NCBI GenBank assembly: GCA_965215945.1
Contig: CBDCFC010000051.1
Span: 103,528-167,527, forward strand
Reading direction: 5' to 3'
DNA length: 64,000 nucleotides
DNA from: JAHEKD01 sp965215945
GTDB lineage: Bacteria; Pseudomonadota; Gammaproteobacteria; Arenicellales; JAHEKD01
Shown here: piece after piece, positions 44,115 through 52,993 of the stretch
Position numbering within the stretch: position 1 is the stretch's first letter
How the letters are laid out: each line of letters opens with the position of its first letter
The notes under the pieces: model-generated
Seen by the model: the letters and a program-made list of their open reading frames with translations, nothing else
Databases searched by the model: none
What the model was told of the DNA's origin: nothing
Position numbers and translations under genes: made by a program

Positions 44115-45199
44115 ATGAATTACAAGAAGATAATTTTTTTATTCTTTTTTCTGTTATCTTTTAATGTAAAGGCAGAGTTTGAATTTCTAATAACACATAC
44201 TGAAGCTGCATCCCAACCAACAACAGCCGGCAAAAAAATACACGCTATAAAATCTTACAATGGTTCTCTATATCTTGGGTATGGTGATTATGGTGCGAAT
44301 ACAGGCCCTATAAAAATATGTAAAATCACACCTCCAAGCAACGCTATCTTGTGTGAATTTACTCTATCAACGGAACAAATTGACCGCTACCGTGTTTTAG
44401 GCAGCAAGCTCTATACAGTAGCAAAAGATCCCAGTGTCCCAAATCAAAGTGCTTATGCTGTAAAAAATGGTGCGCAAGTATGGCAGGATGTATCGAGAAA
44501 TTTAATGTCTCAGGGGTCAATAAAGCCTGCGCATATTTTTGACATGATTCAATACGATGGAAAATTGTGGCAGTTGGTTCACAACATTCTTCAGCAGAAA
44601 TGAATGTGCCGCCTTTTGCGAATGATGGTGACGCAACGGTATGGGTCAGTGCAAACGGGGGAAATACATGGAGCGTGTCCCTAGATGTACATCAGATAGA
44701 CATTTGTTGTGCGCGAATTTATTTCTCGGGCGTAGTTAATAATAAGCTGTATATTCAGGCAGTAGATTATGATGAATTTCATCCTACTTCACGGGTTTTT
44801 AATGGAACTTTATGGTCAGCAGGCCCAAATCTTTTGACATATGGTGTTGCCCAAAAGGCAAATTCTTTTATCAATCAAATGGTTATGATCCAATCCGCTA
44901 ATCTAGTGTCGTTTGATGGTAATGTAGTTATTCTCAGGTACAGCGGTATTGTTGATTATACGATTCTTGACAATGAAATATATGTTCTTACAACCACTAA
45001 GAAAATATATAGCAGTAGTAATTTAGTGGATTGGCGCTATGAGGATGAATTTACTGCAAGCGAAAATCCTACCAGCATAGAAATATTTGATGGCGGAATT
45101 TATCTTGGAACTGATAACAGTAAAATCTATCGCGCTCAGATGGCAGAGTATAATTTTAATATTATCCCAATCTTACAATTACTTTTGCTGGATGATTGA
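44115..45199 (+). pseudogene. Secreted beta-propeller-like protein, frameshifted
   Basis: Two overlapping frames (44115-44603, 44567-45199) read as one exported protein of about 361 aa if one G is added near 44569-44570: the first frame ends DGKLW and the second continues AVGSQHSSAEMNV. It has a signal peptide (about 4-20, FLFFFLLSFNVKA) and repeats such as YNGSLYLGYGDYG, NNKLYIQAVDYDE and DGGIYLGTDNSK, which suggest a beta-propeller. No named family is recognised. The start of the glycosyltransferase gene lies next to its stop. Confidence 0.65.
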
Positions 45200-46030
45200 A
45201 TGAAGAAGTTAAGAGCCTTTTTAAAAAATGCTAGGTATTCGCCACTCGGACCAATCATTAAGTGTGGCTATAATACTGTTGTAACAACTGAGTTGAAATA
45301 CGAAGAACTCAGAGACAGAATTTCTCCATCACTCGCCAGCAACCAAGACTGCTCCCAATTGACCGGTGTTATTAAAACATTTGAACGCCCAAGGAAGTTA
45401 AAACGTTTAATTCATAGTATCAAATGCACGTTTCCAACCCTGAAACTTATTGTTGTCGATGACAGTCGAAATCCGGTTGACATCGATGGCGTGCATTTAA
45501 TCAAGTTGCCCTACGATAGTGGTGTGTCAGCAGGGAGAAACGCCGGATTAGAAAAAGTCGAAACACCATACGTTATAAACCTTGATGATGATTTTATTTT
45601 TACTAGAAAAACAAAGCTTTTAAGAGCAGTAGAGTATTTAAATAATAATAAGCAGGTTGACCTAGTGGCAGGAGAGGTGGCGTATTTACCTTACTATATC
45701 AGGTTTGATTACCGGGCACACCAGTTGATGGACTATTCACGTAAGCCACTTTATGCAAAAGGTGAGATCATCGATGGTTTAAGCGTTTATGAAAAATGCT
45801 CAAACTTTTTTATCGCCAGAACGCAGAAGATGAGAGAAATTAGCTGGGATAATCAGCTCAAACGTCTTGACCATGCTGATTTTTATACTAGGGCTTACGG
45901 TAGACTGGTTGTTGTCTTTGATCCGGAAATTGAGCTACTACATACACCAACACATTTTGATCTTAATTATTTAACTGTACGACATGATTATTCGCAGGAT
46001 GCCATTGTGTTAAACAAACGATACCCCTGA
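45200..46030 (+). CDS. Family 2-type glycosyltransferase
   Basis: A 276-aa GT-A-fold protein. Seen: TGVIKTFERPRKLKRLI, VVDDSR, SAGRNAGLEKVETPYVINLDDDFIF (parts: GRNAGLEKV and NLDDDF, the metal-binding DxD region). It lacks membrane helices and could add a sugar to surface glycan or to a protein. It follows the frameshifted secreted protein without a gap. The whole 44.1-46.0 kb stretch is A/T-rich compared with its neighbours. Confidence 0.8.
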   Translation: MKKLRAFLKNARYSPLGPIIKCGYNTVVTTELKYEELRDRISPSLASNQDCSQLTGVIKTFERPRKLKRLIHSIKCTFPTLKLIVVDDSRNPVDIDGVHLIKLPYDSGVSAGRNAGLEKVETPYVINLDDDFIFTRKTKLLRAVEYLNNNKQVDLVAGEVAYLPYYIRFDYRAHQLMDYSRKPLYAKGEIIDGLSVYEKCSNFFIARTQKMREISWDNQLKRLDHADFYTRAYGRLVVVFDPEIELLHTPTHFDLNYLTVRHDYSQDAIVLNKRYP

Positions 46031-46151
46031 AAGGTCAGGAATACTGATGTTGTGGAACAAATCAGTAATGCAATTGTGTAACGTTGCGGTCATGATTTAT
46101 TAATTTGCAATTGCTATACTAAATGCATCAAAAAACCAGGGTTAAACAAGA

Positions 46152-47906
46152 TTGAACGGGCATCGATATCTGTTAAAAAATATTTTAAGCAAGGGTTGGA
46201 TACTGTTTTTATCAGCACTTGTCGTCGGTTGCCAGACAACTGGCAAGCTCAAAGAAACTGAGGCTTCTGATTCAGAGGCGATAGAACAAGAATCCATACC
46301 TTTGCCAGATGTTGAGCTTAGCCAGGATCTGCTCACCCAAATTCTCACAGCAGAAATAGCCGTACGAGCCGGGCAATATGAGCAAGCAGTTGATCAGCTT
46401 TTAGTTGCTACCCGGCAATCTTCTGATCCGAGACTGGCTTCTAAGGCGACCTATTGGGCGTTACAAAGCGGTTTGTATGAAAAAGCCAAACAGGCTGCAC
46501 AGCTTTGGATCAAACTGTTAGATCAACAACCATCAAAGGAATTGACACGGGCACGGTTAGCCTTGGCCAGCAGTCATTTGGAACTGGCAGAACCGGCTAA
46601 GGCCTTGTCGGAATACCAACTAGTTATCAAAAACTCACCAGATGAAGAAATATACAAACGAATTGCCGGTGAGATGTCGAGACTTAAAAATACTGATGAC
46701 TTAATCACTACCTTTCAAACATTAACCGATGAAGCGGAAGATGTGGAAAACGCCAATGTCGGTCTGGCGGTGTTGGCAGCTAGATTGAATGATTTCAAGC
46801 TGTCGCGTCAAGCCGTTGATCAAGCCCTGTCAGCAAATCCGATCAACCAGGATGCAGCACTGATAAAGCTGAGCTATTTGTTTGAAGATCAGGATGAGCA
46901 GGCTGTCCATGATTTTGCTGAAAATTATCTCAAGCAAAATCCTAAAGGCCATCGATTGCGAATGGAATACGCACGCTATTTATCTAATCACGCACAGGCG
47001 GCTGATGCGATAGCTCAATTCGATAAGGTTGCGGCTAATGATGATCAACTTTACGAGGAAGCCACGCTGAATATAATCGCGCTGGCAATGCAGGAAGAAG
47101 ATTACAGCTTGGCTGATAAGAAATTGGAAAATTTGCTGGATGAAGATCCAACTGATAGTCGCCTTACCCTCTATCGCTGTCAGGTACAGCGTGAGTTAAA
47201 AAACTATGCAGCGGCGAATGAATTGTGTCAGGAAATTAGTTTTGGCGAGTTTTATTTTCCGGCTCAGCTGGAGATCGCCAATGTGCTGGCAGATCAGGAT
47301 CAAATCGATGCGGCATTAGCGCATCTTAATAGCATTCCTGTTTCCGGAACAGAAGAACAAATCCGTGTTTATATGCGTCAACAAAGCCTTTTGCATCAGG
47401 TCGATCAACTGGAGCGTGCGGTGGCGATTCTTGATGGGGCCTTGTCAAAATATACTGACAACACTTCACTGCTTTATGCTCGAGGTTTGATTTTGTCAGA
47501 GCTAGGTAATGTTGCTGATCATGAGCGCGATATGCGCAGGTTAATAAAACTCGAGCCAGGTAATGCTCATGCATACAATGCTCTTGGGTATACGTTGGCG
47601 GATTTGACTTCGCGTTACGACGAGGCGCTTGAATTGATCCAAAAAGCAGTCGAACTGGAACCTAACGACGCCTACATTCTTGATAGTCTGGGCTGGGTTT
47701 ACTTCAAACTCAATGACTTTGACAAGGCTAAACTCCACTTAGAGCACGCTTTTGACTTAAGTGGTGACGCTGAAATTGCTGCGCATCTTGGTGAACTGTA
47801 TTGGGTATTGGGAGATAAAGCCAAGGCCAAAACAGTTTGGAATGAAGCTTTAGAACGAACACCCGATAATAAAGTTCTGAATAAAACCCTGGAACGTTTT
47901 TTGTGA
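46152..47906 (+). CDS. TPR lipoprotein upstream of lolB
   Basis: A 584-aa protein with a lipoprotein signal (about 1-26, lipobox LVVGC with Cys27) followed by many TPR repeats from about residue 50 to the end, the last ones being HAYNALGYTLAD and YILDSLGWVYFKL. The start is probably TTG at 46152. Its place before lolB-ispE is conserved in many gammaproteobacteria. Members may help outer-membrane lipoprotein or polysaccharide assembly; the exact role is not known. The stop overlaps the lolB GTG by 4 bases. Confidence 0.88.
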   Translation: MNGHRYLLKNILSKGWILFLSALVVGCQTTGKLKETEASDSEAIEQESIPLPDVELSQDLLTQILTAEIAVRAGQYEQAVDQLLVATRQSSDPRLASKATYWALQSGLYEKAKQAAQLWIKLLDQQPSKELTRARLALASSHLELAEPAKALSEYQLVIKNSPDEEIYKRIAGEMSRLKNTDDLITTFQTLTDEAEDVENANVGLAVLAARLNDFKLSRQAVDQALSANPINQDAALIKLSYLFEDQDEQAVHDFAENYLKQNPKGHRLRMEYARYLSNHAQAADAIAQFDKVAANDDQLYEEATLNIIALAMQEEDYSLADKKLENLLDEDPTDSRLTLYRCQVQRELKNYAAANELCQEISFGEFYFPAQLEIANVLADQDQIDAALAHLNSIPVSGTEEQIRVYMRQQSLLHQVDQLERAVAILDGALSKYTDNTSLLYARGLILSELGNVADHERDMRRLIKLEPGNAHAYNALGYTLADLTSRYDEALELIQKAVELEPNDAYILDSLGWVYFKLNDFDKAKLHLEHAFDLSGDAEIAAHLGELYWVLGDKAKAKTVWNEALERTPDNKVLNKTLERFL

Positions 47907-48505
47907 GATATATTTCTCTCATGCTGGTTATATTCATAACCGGTTGTGTTAGTACACGTCCAATAATTCAAGTTGACCCAGACAGCCAGATTAACGAGTG
48001 GCAGATGAAGGGCCGGCTGGCTGCCACGATCGGAAAAGATGGCGGCTCCGCGACCTTTATTTGGTCTAAGGATAAAGAGAATCATCAAATTGAACTTTAT
48101 GGCCCTCTCGGCAGTGGCCGGGTGATTTTATCCCAGGCGAATGGCCAGGCTAGTATTCAGGACAAAGATTCATTGGCGATAGGGGATAACCTTGAACAAG
48201 TATTATTTGAGAATATTGGCTGGCTGGTTCCTTTTGAGGCGATTAATCACTGGATAACTGGCAAACCTAAACCGGATAGTGACGTTAACAAACAGCAATA
48301 TGATAGTGCTAGCCTGATTGGTTTTGAGCAGGCAGGTTGGCAGGTTGAATATAATCGATTCAAAGCATTTGCTGATAGAACTATTCCTTCGAAAATAACT
48401 ATCGTAGCAACTCCCGACTACCTGGCTGAGCTTTCGCAGAATCTAGGGAAAGATATTTCCAAAGTCAGTGTGAAACTAATTATCAAAGAATTTTCCGGTT
48501 CTTAA
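47903..48505 (+). CDS. lolB: Outer-membrane lipoprotein receptor LolB
   Basis: Accepts lipoproteins from LolA and inserts them in the outer membrane. 200 aa, with a lipobox FITGC (Cys13). DPDSQINEWQMKGRLAATIG, LYGPLGSGRVILSQ and LVPFEAINHWITGKPKP are LolB hallmarks. It starts at GTG 47903 within the stop of the TPR gene and is directly followed by ispE (TAA then ATG). Confidence 0.93.
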   Translation: MRYISLMLVIFITGCVSTRPIIQVDPDSQINEWQMKGRLAATIGKDGGSATFIWSKDKENHQIELYGPLGSGRVILSQANGQASIQDKDSLAIGDNLEQVLFENIGWLVPFEAINHWITGKPKPDSDVNKQQYDSASLIGFEQAGWQVEYNRFKAFADRTIPSKITIVATPDYLAELSQNLGKDISKVSVKLIIKEFSGS

Positions 48506-49324
48506 ATGGTTGTCTGGTTAGCACCCGCCAAGCTTAATTTATTTTTACATGTGGTTGGGCAGCGGGCAGATGGTTATCATCTGCTGCAAACGGTTTTTCA
48601 GTTTATCGATTTTTATGACGAGCTTGAATTTCATATCAGAGAAGATGGCCAGATTCATCAAGCTAAGCCCATCGTTGGTATAACCGAGGATCAGGATTTA
48701 GCAATTCTGGCTGCCAGGCGTCTGCAGCAATCGACAGGTTGCGTGAAAGGAGTTGATATTTCCATCAAAAAAAATATTCCAACCGGCGCCGGACTTGGTG
48801 GTGGCAGCTCTAATGCAGCGACAACATTATTGGCCCTCAATCAACTCTGGGAATTAGATTTAGATCGCCAACAGTTAGCACAACTGGGCCTTGAATTAGG
48901 CGCAGATGTACCTGTTTTTGTGTTTGGTCAAAATGCTTGGGCTGAAGGTGTGGGTGAAGCTTTAACGCCGGTTGAGCTTGAGAGAAGCCATTTTGTTGTA
49001 ATCATTCCAGCGGTTCACGTTTCCACAGCTGAAATTTTTTCTAATCCGAAATTGACACGTGACGCTAAGCCGATCAAAATACGCGACTTTCTAGCTGGCC
49101 ATGGTCATAATCAGTTACAGAGAGTGACTTGTGAGCTTTATCCGCAAGTACAACAGGCGCTGGATTGGCTTGGAAGGCATGGTAAAGCGCAAATGAGCGG
49201 TTCAGGCGCAGCCGTATTTATAAGGGCGGAATCGGCTGAAAGTGCTGAAAAGATAGTGCAACAATGTCCATCACTCTGGCAGGCCATTTATGCCAGGGGA
49301 TTGACTAAACATCCGCATGGATAG
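48506..49324 (+). CDS. ispE: 4-diphosphocytidyl-2-C-methyl-D-erythritol kinase
   Basis: A GHMP kinase of the MEP isoprenoid pathway, 272 aa. It has WLAPAKLNLFLHVVGQRADGYH at the N-terminus (catalytic Lys/Asp region), the ATP loop PTGAGLGGGSSNAATTLL, and GADVPVFVFGQNAWAEGVGE. C-terminal MSGSGAAVF completes the family pattern. No gap separates it from lolB. Confidence 0.95.
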   Translation: MVVWLAPAKLNLFLHVVGQRADGYHLLQTVFQFIDFYDELEFHIREDGQIHQAKPIVGITEDQDLAILAARRLQQSTGCVKGVDISIKKNIPTGAGLGGGSSNAATTLLALNQLWELDLDRQQLAQLGLELGADVPVFVFGQNAWAEGVGEALTPVELERSHFVVIIPAVHVSTAEIFSNPKLTRDAKPIKIRDFLAGHGHNQLQRVTCELYPQVQQALDWLGRHGKAQMSGSGAAVFIRAESAESAEKIVQQCPSLWQAIYARGLTKHPHG

Positions 49325-49366
49325 TGTTACAATATGCGCCATTGCAAGTGGTCTAATCCTTGATAT

Positions 49367-49443
49367 TGGGGTGTAGCCAAGTGGCCTAAGGCACCGGATT
49401 TTGATTCCGGCATTCGTAGGTTCGAATCCTACCACCCCAGCCA
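49367..49443 (+). tRNA. tRNA-Gln (anticodon TTG)
   Basis: A 77-base cloverleaf with encoded CCA: acceptor TGGGGTG / CACCCCA, anticodon stem CCGGA / TCCGG, loop TTTTGAT with anticodon TTG at 49401-49403, and T-arm GTAGGTTCGAATCCTAC. Position between ispE and prs is conserved. Confidence 0.97.
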
Positions 49444-49489
49444 CTATTTTGATTGTTTAATTGATAATGAAAAAGCGAAGAGGTACCCA

Positions 49490-50440
49490 GTGGCAGTAGA
49501 AAACATGACTGTTTTCACAGGCAATGCTAATCCACAATTAGCCGAGGATGTGATTGAGCATCTGGGTATCCCAATGGGTAAAGCATTCGTCGGTACGTTT
49601 AGTGATGGCGAAGTTAATATCGAAATACTGGAAAATGTGCGCGGCAAGGATGTCTTTGTGTTGCAGTCCACTTGTTCACCCTGTAATGACAATCTGATGG
49701 AATTGCTGATCATGATCGATGCATTGCGTCGGTCATCTGCAGGGCGAATCACGGCAGTGATTCCTTATTTTGGTTATGCACGCCAGGATCGGCGCCCACG
49801 AACAGCCCGTGTTGCAATTTCTGCAAAGCTAGTGGCGGCCATGATCTCACAGGCCGGTGCAAACCGGACTTTGATTATGGATTTGCATGCCGATCAGATT
49901 CAGGGATTTTTTGACATTCCGACCGACAATATTTATGGGTCGCCAGTATTATTGGGTGATTTATGGCGTAAAAAATATGAGAATATGATCGTCGTTTCAC
50001 CTGATGTTGGCGGTGTAGTTCGTGCCCGGGCAATGGCTAAACATTTAGGCTGTGATCTGGCCATCATTGATAAACGTCGTCCTAAAGCTAATGAAGCCAA
50101 GGTGATGCACATTATTGGTGATGTTGAAGGGCGAACCTGCGTATTAATGGACGATATGGTGGATACCGCCAACACCTTATGTGAGGCGGCGAATGCACTT
50201 AAGGGTGCAGGCGCATTAAAAGTCGCCGCCTATGCAACCCATCCGGTGCTTTCCGGTCCTGCCATTGATCGAATCACCGAATCTCAGCTTGATGAAGTAG
50301 TGGTCACAGATTCAATTCCACTAGGTGACAACGCAAAAAAATGCAGTAAAATACGCCAGCTTAGCATTGCGGAGCTGCTGGCGGAATCAATGCGCCGAAT
50401 CTCAAACGAAGATTCGGTCAGTTCTTTATTTTTCGATTAA
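49490..50440 (+). CDS. prs: Ribose-phosphate pyrophosphokinase
   Basis: Makes PRPP from ribose-5-phosphate and ATP for nucleotide, His and Trp synthesis. 316 aa, normal. Starts at GTG 49490 after GAAGAGG. Seen: FVLQSTCSPCNDNLMEL, YARQDRRPR, DLHADQIQGFFDIP, and the PRPP-binding loop VLMDDMVDTANTL. Confidence 0.96.
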   Translation: MAVENMTVFTGNANPQLAEDVIEHLGIPMGKAFVGTFSDGEVNIEILENVRGKDVFVLQSTCSPCNDNLMELLIMIDALRRSSAGRITAVIPYFGYARQDRRPRTARVAISAKLVAAMISQAGANRTLIMDLHADQIQGFFDIPTDNIYGSPVLLGDLWRKKYENMIVVSPDVGGVVRARAMAKHLGCDLAIIDKRRPKANEAKVMHIIGDVEGRTCVLMDDMVDTANTLCEAANALKGAGALKVAAYATHPVLSGPAIDRITESQLDEVVVTDSIPLGDNAKKCSKIRQLSIAELLAESMRRISNEDSVSSLFFD

Positions 50441-50488
50441 TAGTTAAGAATTTTTTAAGGACATCGTTGCTTGTCCTGGAGTAGTTAA

Positions 50489-51223
50489 ATGAGCAATCAA
50501 ATAGAAATACAAACCGAGCCGAGGGAATCAAGCGGTACGGCTGACAGCCGTCGTCTGCGGCATACAGGGAAAGTTCCTGCTATTCTTTATGGAGCAGGCA
50601 AAGAAAATGAGAACTTTGTTCTGGATCATGACGAAATGTTTCATAATCTTGAAAAAGAAGGTTTTGTCGCCTCGATTCTTACAGTGAAAACGGACAAAGG
50701 TGAGCAGCAGGCTATTTTGCGTGATGTGCAAATGCATCCTTACAAGCCTCAGGTAATGCATGTAGATTTCCTTCGCATTAAAGAGTCTGAGGCTATGACA
50801 ATTAAAGTACCTGTGCATTTGATTGGTGAAGAGGAAGCTCCGGGCATAGTTGAAGGTGGAATTCTGACACAATCAATCAATGAAATTGATATCACTTGTT
50901 TGCCTAAAGATCTTCCGGAATATTTGGAAATTGATATCAGCGAGCTCGAACTTAATTCTAGTTTACACATGAGCGATCTTGTCTTTCCAGAAGGAGTTCA
51001 GTTGACAGGGTTTATGTACATTGATGAAGAAGACGAACAGGCGATGGCTGATGCTAACCATGCAGTTGTTGCGATTGTTCCTCCACGTGCGCCAACTGAA
51101 GAGCCTGAGGAAATTGATGAAGAGCTTGAAGAAGGAGCAGAGGGTGAAGAGGGAACTGAATCTGAAGAAAGCACTGATGATTCAGCTAGTGATGATTCTT
51201 CAAAAGGCACAGAAGAATCCTAA
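50489..51223 (+). CDS. rplY: 50S ribosomal protein L25/general stress protein Ctc with acidic tail
   Basis: The 5S rRNA-binding L25 protein of Ctc type, 244 aa: L25 domain (about 5-95, GKVPAILYGAGKENENF, LRDVQMHPYKPQVMHVDFLR) and the TL5 C-terminal domain (about 100-190). The last about 45 residues are highly acidic, Glu-, Ser- and Asp-rich (EEIDEELEEGAEGEEG, ESTDDSASDDSS). Typical Ctc proteins end near residue 200, so this tail is long. Own terminator follows. Confidence 0.93.
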   Translation: MSNQIEIQTEPRESSGTADSRRLRHTGKVPAILYGAGKENENFVLDHDEMFHNLEKEGFVASILTVKTDKGEQQAILRDVQMHPYKPQVMHVDFLRIKESEAMTIKVPVHLIGEEEAPGIVEGGILTQSINEIDITCLPKDLPEYLEIDISELELNSSLHMSDLVFPEGVQLTGFMYIDEEDEQAMADANHAVVAIVPPRAPTEEPEEIDEELEEGAEGEEGTESEESTDDSASDDSSKGTEES

Positions 51224-51251
51224 ACAGTTTTTCTGACAGGCGATTAACAAT

Positions 51252-51279
51252 TTTCCCGCCAATAGGCGGGAAAGTTTTT
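51252..51279 (+). terminator. Terminator between rplY and pth
   Basis: A 9-bp stem TTTCCCGCC / GGCGGGAAA with tetraloop AATA, followed by GTTTTTT. It sits 28 bases after the rplY stop and likely separates or attenuates pth expression. Confidence 0.85.
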
Positions 51280-51299
51280 TGAGAGATTGAAACTTTAAA

Positions 51300-51881
51300 A
51301 TGTCGAAAATCAAGTTAATTGTTGGTTTAGGTAACCCTGGAAAAAAATATGAATCAACCCGGCACAATGCAGGTTATTGGTTTATTGACCGTTTGAGTGA
51401 TAAATATGCAGCAAATCTTAAGCGCAAAGACAAATTTTTTGGGTATCTGGGTAGCGTTAACATCAATGGAAAAGCTGTTCACTTTTTAAAGCCTGACACA
51501 TTTATGAACTTAAGTGGCAAGAGCGTGCAGGCACTGGCTTCATTTTACCGTATCAAATCAGATGAAATTTTGGTTGCACACGACGAGTTGGATATCGGTT
51601 GCGGCGAAATTCGGTTGAAATCCGGTGGTGGCCACGGTGGCCATAATGGGCTTAGAGATATTATTCGTTGTTTAGGGCAACAAGATTTTTATCGTTTACG
51701 TATTGGTATTGATCACCCTGGTCAGGCCAGTCAGGTTACCAATTATGTTTTAAGTAATCCGTCCGCTGAAGACCGAGAGTTAATCGGAAAAGGCATAAAT
51801 AAATCAGTTGATCAAATCGGCAAGATCGTCGCGGGTGAATTTGAGTCTGCCATGCAAGTTCTGCATACAAGGAAAGTGTAG
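51300..51881 (+). CDS. pth: Peptidyl-tRNA hydrolase
   Basis: Frees tRNA from prematurely released peptidyl-tRNAs. 193 aa. Catalytic residues are visible in TRHNAGYWF (His), in LKPDTFMNLSGKSV, and the aspartate in AHDELD. GGGHGGHNGLRDI is the substrate loop. Its stop overlaps the ychF GTG (TAGTG), so both are coupled. Confidence 0.95.
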   Translation: MSKIKLIVGLGNPGKKYESTRHNAGYWFIDRLSDKYAANLKRKDKFFGYLGSVNINGKAVHFLKPDTFMNLSGKSVQALASFYRIKSDEILVAHDELDIGCGEIRLKSGGGHGGHNGLRDIIRCLGQQDFYRLRIGIDHPGQASQVTNYVLSNPSAEDRELIGKGINKSVDQIGKIVAGEFESAMQVLHTRKV

Positions 51882-52972
51882 TGGGGTTCCGTTGTGGTAT
51901 TGTTGGCTTGCCTAATGTGGGCAAATCGACCTTGTTTAATGCCTTAACGCAGTCCGGTGTTGAGGCACAGAATTATCCCTTTTGTACTATTGAACCAAAT
52001 GTTGGCCTGGTTGAAGTGCCTGATCCACGAATCACAGCAATAGTTGATATTGCAAAACCGCAAAAAACTATACCTGCGGCGATGGAATTTGTCGATATTG
52101 CCGGATTGGTCAAGGGAGCAGCGCAAGGAGAAGGCTTGGGTAACAAATTCCTCGCACATATCCGGGAAGTCGATGCAATAGCTCATGTTGTCAGAGCTTT
52201 TGAAGATGAAAACGTGACTCATGTGTCCAATGTAATCAATCCACTTGATGACATCGAAGTAATAAACACTGAATTGGCCTTGGCGGATATGGAAACGACC
52301 GAAAAAGCCCTATTGCGAGCACAAAAGGGCTCGCGGGCCGGAGACAAGGAGCAGTTACAGATGGCTGAATTATTATCGCAAGTTAAAAGTCATTTGGATC
52401 AAGGCAGGCCGGTGCGATCACTGGCATTATCAGATGATCAATCTAAAGCACTTAAACCACTTTGTTTAATCACTGCTAAACCGGTTCTCTATATCGCCAA
52501 TGTTGACGAGTCTGGCTTTGAAAATAATTCTCATCTTGATGCTATTGAAGCTTATGTGGCCAGGGAAAATTCCGAGGTTGTTGTGATTTGTGCGGCGATC
52601 GAGGCTGAGCTTTCAGAGCTTGATGACGAGGAAAAGCAAGAATTCTTAAGCGAAATGGGCTTGGATGAACCAGGTTTAAATCGTGTCATTCGAGCAGGTT
52701 ACAAATTGCTCGGATTACAGACGTATTTTACTGCCGGTCCAAAAGAAGTCCGAGCCTGGACGGTAAAAATCGGCGCCACAGCACCTCAAGCTGCAGGAGT
52801 GATTCATACCGATTTCGAAAAAGGCTTCATTCGCGCTGAAACTATCGCCTATGATGATTATGTTCAATACCAGGGCGAACAGGGCGCTAAAGAAGTCGGT
52901 AAACTAAGACTTGAGGGCAAAGACTACATCGTCAAAGACGGCGACGTCATGCACTTCAGGTTTAATGTTTAA
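51881..52972 (+). CDS. ychF: Redox-regulated ATPase YchF
   Basis: An OBG-family P-loop protein that uses ATP and modulates translation initiation and stress responses. 363 aa. Seen: G1 GLPNVGKSTLF (about 9-19), switch NYPFCTIEPNVG, G3 VDIAGLVKGA, and the TGS domain at the C-terminus (AWTVKIGATAPQAAGVIH, DGDVMHFRFNV). The start is GTG at 51881, overlapping pth. Confidence 0.96.
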   Translation: MGFRCGIVGLPNVGKSTLFNALTQSGVEAQNYPFCTIEPNVGLVEVPDPRITAIVDIAKPQKTIPAAMEFVDIAGLVKGAAQGEGLGNKFLAHIREVDAIAHVVRAFEDENVTHVSNVINPLDDIEVINTELALADMETTEKALLRAQKGSRAGDKEQLQMAELLSQVKSHLDQGRPVRSLALSDDQSKALKPLCLITAKPVLYIANVDESGFENNSHLDAIEAYVARENSEVVVICAAIEAELSELDDEEKQEFLSEMGLDEPGLNRVIRAGYKLLGLQTYFTAGPKEVRAWTVKIGATAPQAAGVIHTDFEKGFIRAETIAYDDYVQYQGEQGAKEVGKLRLEGKDYIVKDGDVMHFRFNV

Positions 52973-52993
52973 CTTTCATTCATCATAAGTTGA

